Shown here one piece after another: positions 5,630 to 6,038 of a stretch of 6,038 nt of DNA (its first letter is position 1; every line of letters starts with the position of its first letter). The position numbers and the translations under genes were made by a program. Under the pieces are notes generated by a model that was not told the origin of the DNA, ran no database searches, and saw only the letters and a program-made list of their open reading frames with translations. The DNA comes from DATKDU01 sp035512595 (GTDB lineage Bacteria; Planctomycetota; Planctomycetia; Pirellulales; Pirellulaceae): the NCBI GenBank assembly GCA_035512595.1, contig DATKDU010000201.1, positions 1 through 6,038 on the forward strand, given 5' to 3'.

Positions 5630-5638
5630 TGGTATGCT
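5630..5638 (+). promoter_or_regulatory. Possible extended -10 promoter for hicA
   Basis: TGGTATGCT fits the extended -10 pattern TG-n-TATnnT, ending about six bases before the GTG at 5645. No good -35 is visible. If used, transcription would start at or next to the start codon and give a nearly leaderless message, which fits the lack of a ribosome site near 5645. Cassette-borne toxin-antitoxin pairs usually carry their own promoter. Weak evidence only. Confidence 0.25.
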
Positions 5639-5644
5639 GGCTCG

Positions 5645-5833
5645 GTGAAAGTCAGCGAGGTTCTGAAGATGCTTCACGAAGACGGCTGGTTTCTCGTCGC
5701 GACATAGGGGAGTCATCGCCAGTTCAAGCATGGTTCCAAGACGGGACGAGTAACTGTCCCGGGCAAGCCTAGCGCTGAACTCGCCCCTGGCACACTGAAC
5801 AGCATCCTGAAACAAGCTGGACTCAAGAATTGA
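5645..5833 (+). pseudogene. hicA: HicA-family mRNA interferase toxin with in-frame TAG
   Basis: The frame reads VKVSEVLKMLHEDGWFLVAT, then TAG at 5705-5707, then GSHRQFKHGS, RVTVPGKPSAELAPGTLNSI and LKQAGLKN, ending at TGA 5831-5833. Ignoring the TAG it has 62 codons before the stop, a normal HicA length, and both halves match the dsRBD-like HicA (YcfA) fold. HicA degrades mRNA, and its catalytic histidine is in the G-S-H-R/x motif, here His24, three codons after the TAG. Translation would stop after 20 residues, and no in-frame start codon follows soon after, so the toxin should be inactive. A single substitution (for example CAG or AAG to TAG) accounts for it. The GTG at 5645 is chosen because HicA proteins begin M-K-V-S-E. 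hicB follows 8 bases after the stop. Confidence 0.82.
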
Positions 5834-5841
5834 CGTGGGCT

Positions 5842-6038
5842 GTGAAATATGCCATCGTGATCGAAAAAACAGAAAGGAATTATTCGGCGTTCGTGCTGGA
5901 TCTCCCGGGTTGCGTTGCTACCGGCGCTACGGTCGAAGAGGCGGAGGTGGAAATTCGCGAAGCTATAGAGTTTCATATCGAGGGCATGCGCGAGGATGGC
6001 TTGCCTATTCCGCTTCCACAGAGCAGAGTTGAGTACAT
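5842..6038 (+). CDS. hicB: HicB-family antitoxin (partial)
   Basis: Sixty-five complete codons are present and the frame is open at the window edge. KYAIVIEKTERNYSAFVLDL, PGCVATGATVEEAE and IREAIEFHIEGMREDGLPIP follow the HicB partial RNase-H-like fold closely, including DLPGC and the AIEFHxEGxxEDGLPIP block. HicB binds and neutralises HicA and often represses its own operon through a C-terminal DNA-binding domain, which may lie beyond 6038. The start is placed at GTG 5842, giving the family-typical M-K-Y-A. An in-frame TTG at 5830, overlapping the hicA stop, would add four residues (xTWA) and is a less likely alternative. Unlike its toxin, the antitoxin shows no damage in the visible part. 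Confidence 0.85.
   Translation, partial: MKYAIVIEKTERNYSAFVLDLPGCVATGATVEEAEVEIREAIEFHIEGMREDGLPIPLPQSRVEY

Larger units (their letters stand above)
5591..6038 (+). mobile_element. Integron gene cassette 4 (hicAB, right end outside window)
   Basis: The cassette opens with TTATGC (5591-5596) and runs off the right edge without a closing core. It carries a hicA-hicB toxin-antitoxin pair. Toxin-antitoxin cassettes are well known in large chromosomal integrons, where they are thought to stabilise arrays. Confidence 0.75.

Noticed and set aside
5713..5976. Minus-strand 87-residue frame at the right end
   Set aside because: It is antisense to hicA and hicB, which are clearly recognisable on the plus strand.

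Overview
The window joins two unrelated kinds of DNA. The left third (1 to about 2041) is minus-strand, GC-rich sequence that looks like a chromosomal flank: the start of a secreted PQQ-type beta-propeller protein, a secreted ankyrin-repeat protein immediately upstream of it in the same operon, and the broken remains of an ECF sigma factor gene. Exported PQQ-like propellers, ankyrin proteins with a DUF3471-like tail and many ECF factors are common in Acidobacteriota and similar soil or sediment bacteria. That assignment is an inference from gene style; nothing in the window fixes the taxon.

The rest (about 2042 to 6038) is an integron gene-cassette array read entirely on the plus strand. Three attC recombination sites lie at 2757-2820, 3942-4005 and 5531-5596. 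Each has outer core sites of the RYYYAAC / GTTRRRY type and an imperfect internal dyad. The closing core of each complete cassette is complementary to its own opening core (GTTAGGC with GCCTAAC for cassette 2, GTTATGC with GCATAAC for cassette 3), which independently confirms the cassette boundaries. No integron integrase gene is visible, so within this window the array is an integrase-less attC cluster (CALIN-like).

Cassette cargo, left to right: (1) an unrecognised six-helix membrane protein with a good ribosome binding site; (2) a beta-lactamase-fold serine hydrolase with a DUF3471-like tail, which has lost its N-terminus (including the SxxK nucleophile region) at the cassette boundary and carries an in-frame TAG; (3) an apparently intact metal-dependent amidohydrolase lipoprotein; (4) a hicA-hicB toxin-antitoxin pair in which the toxin frame is cut by an in-frame TAG just before the catalytic histidine, while the antitoxin frame is open to the window edge.

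Two points stand out. The first cassette has no recognisable opening core and abuts a sigma factor gene whose N-terminal part is missing, so the array, or a later rearrangement, appears to have broken that gene. In addition, two of the four cassettes carry family-recognisable reading frames interrupted by TAG, consistent with passive carriage and decay of cassette cargo, including a disarmed toxin whose antitoxin is preserved as far as can be seen.
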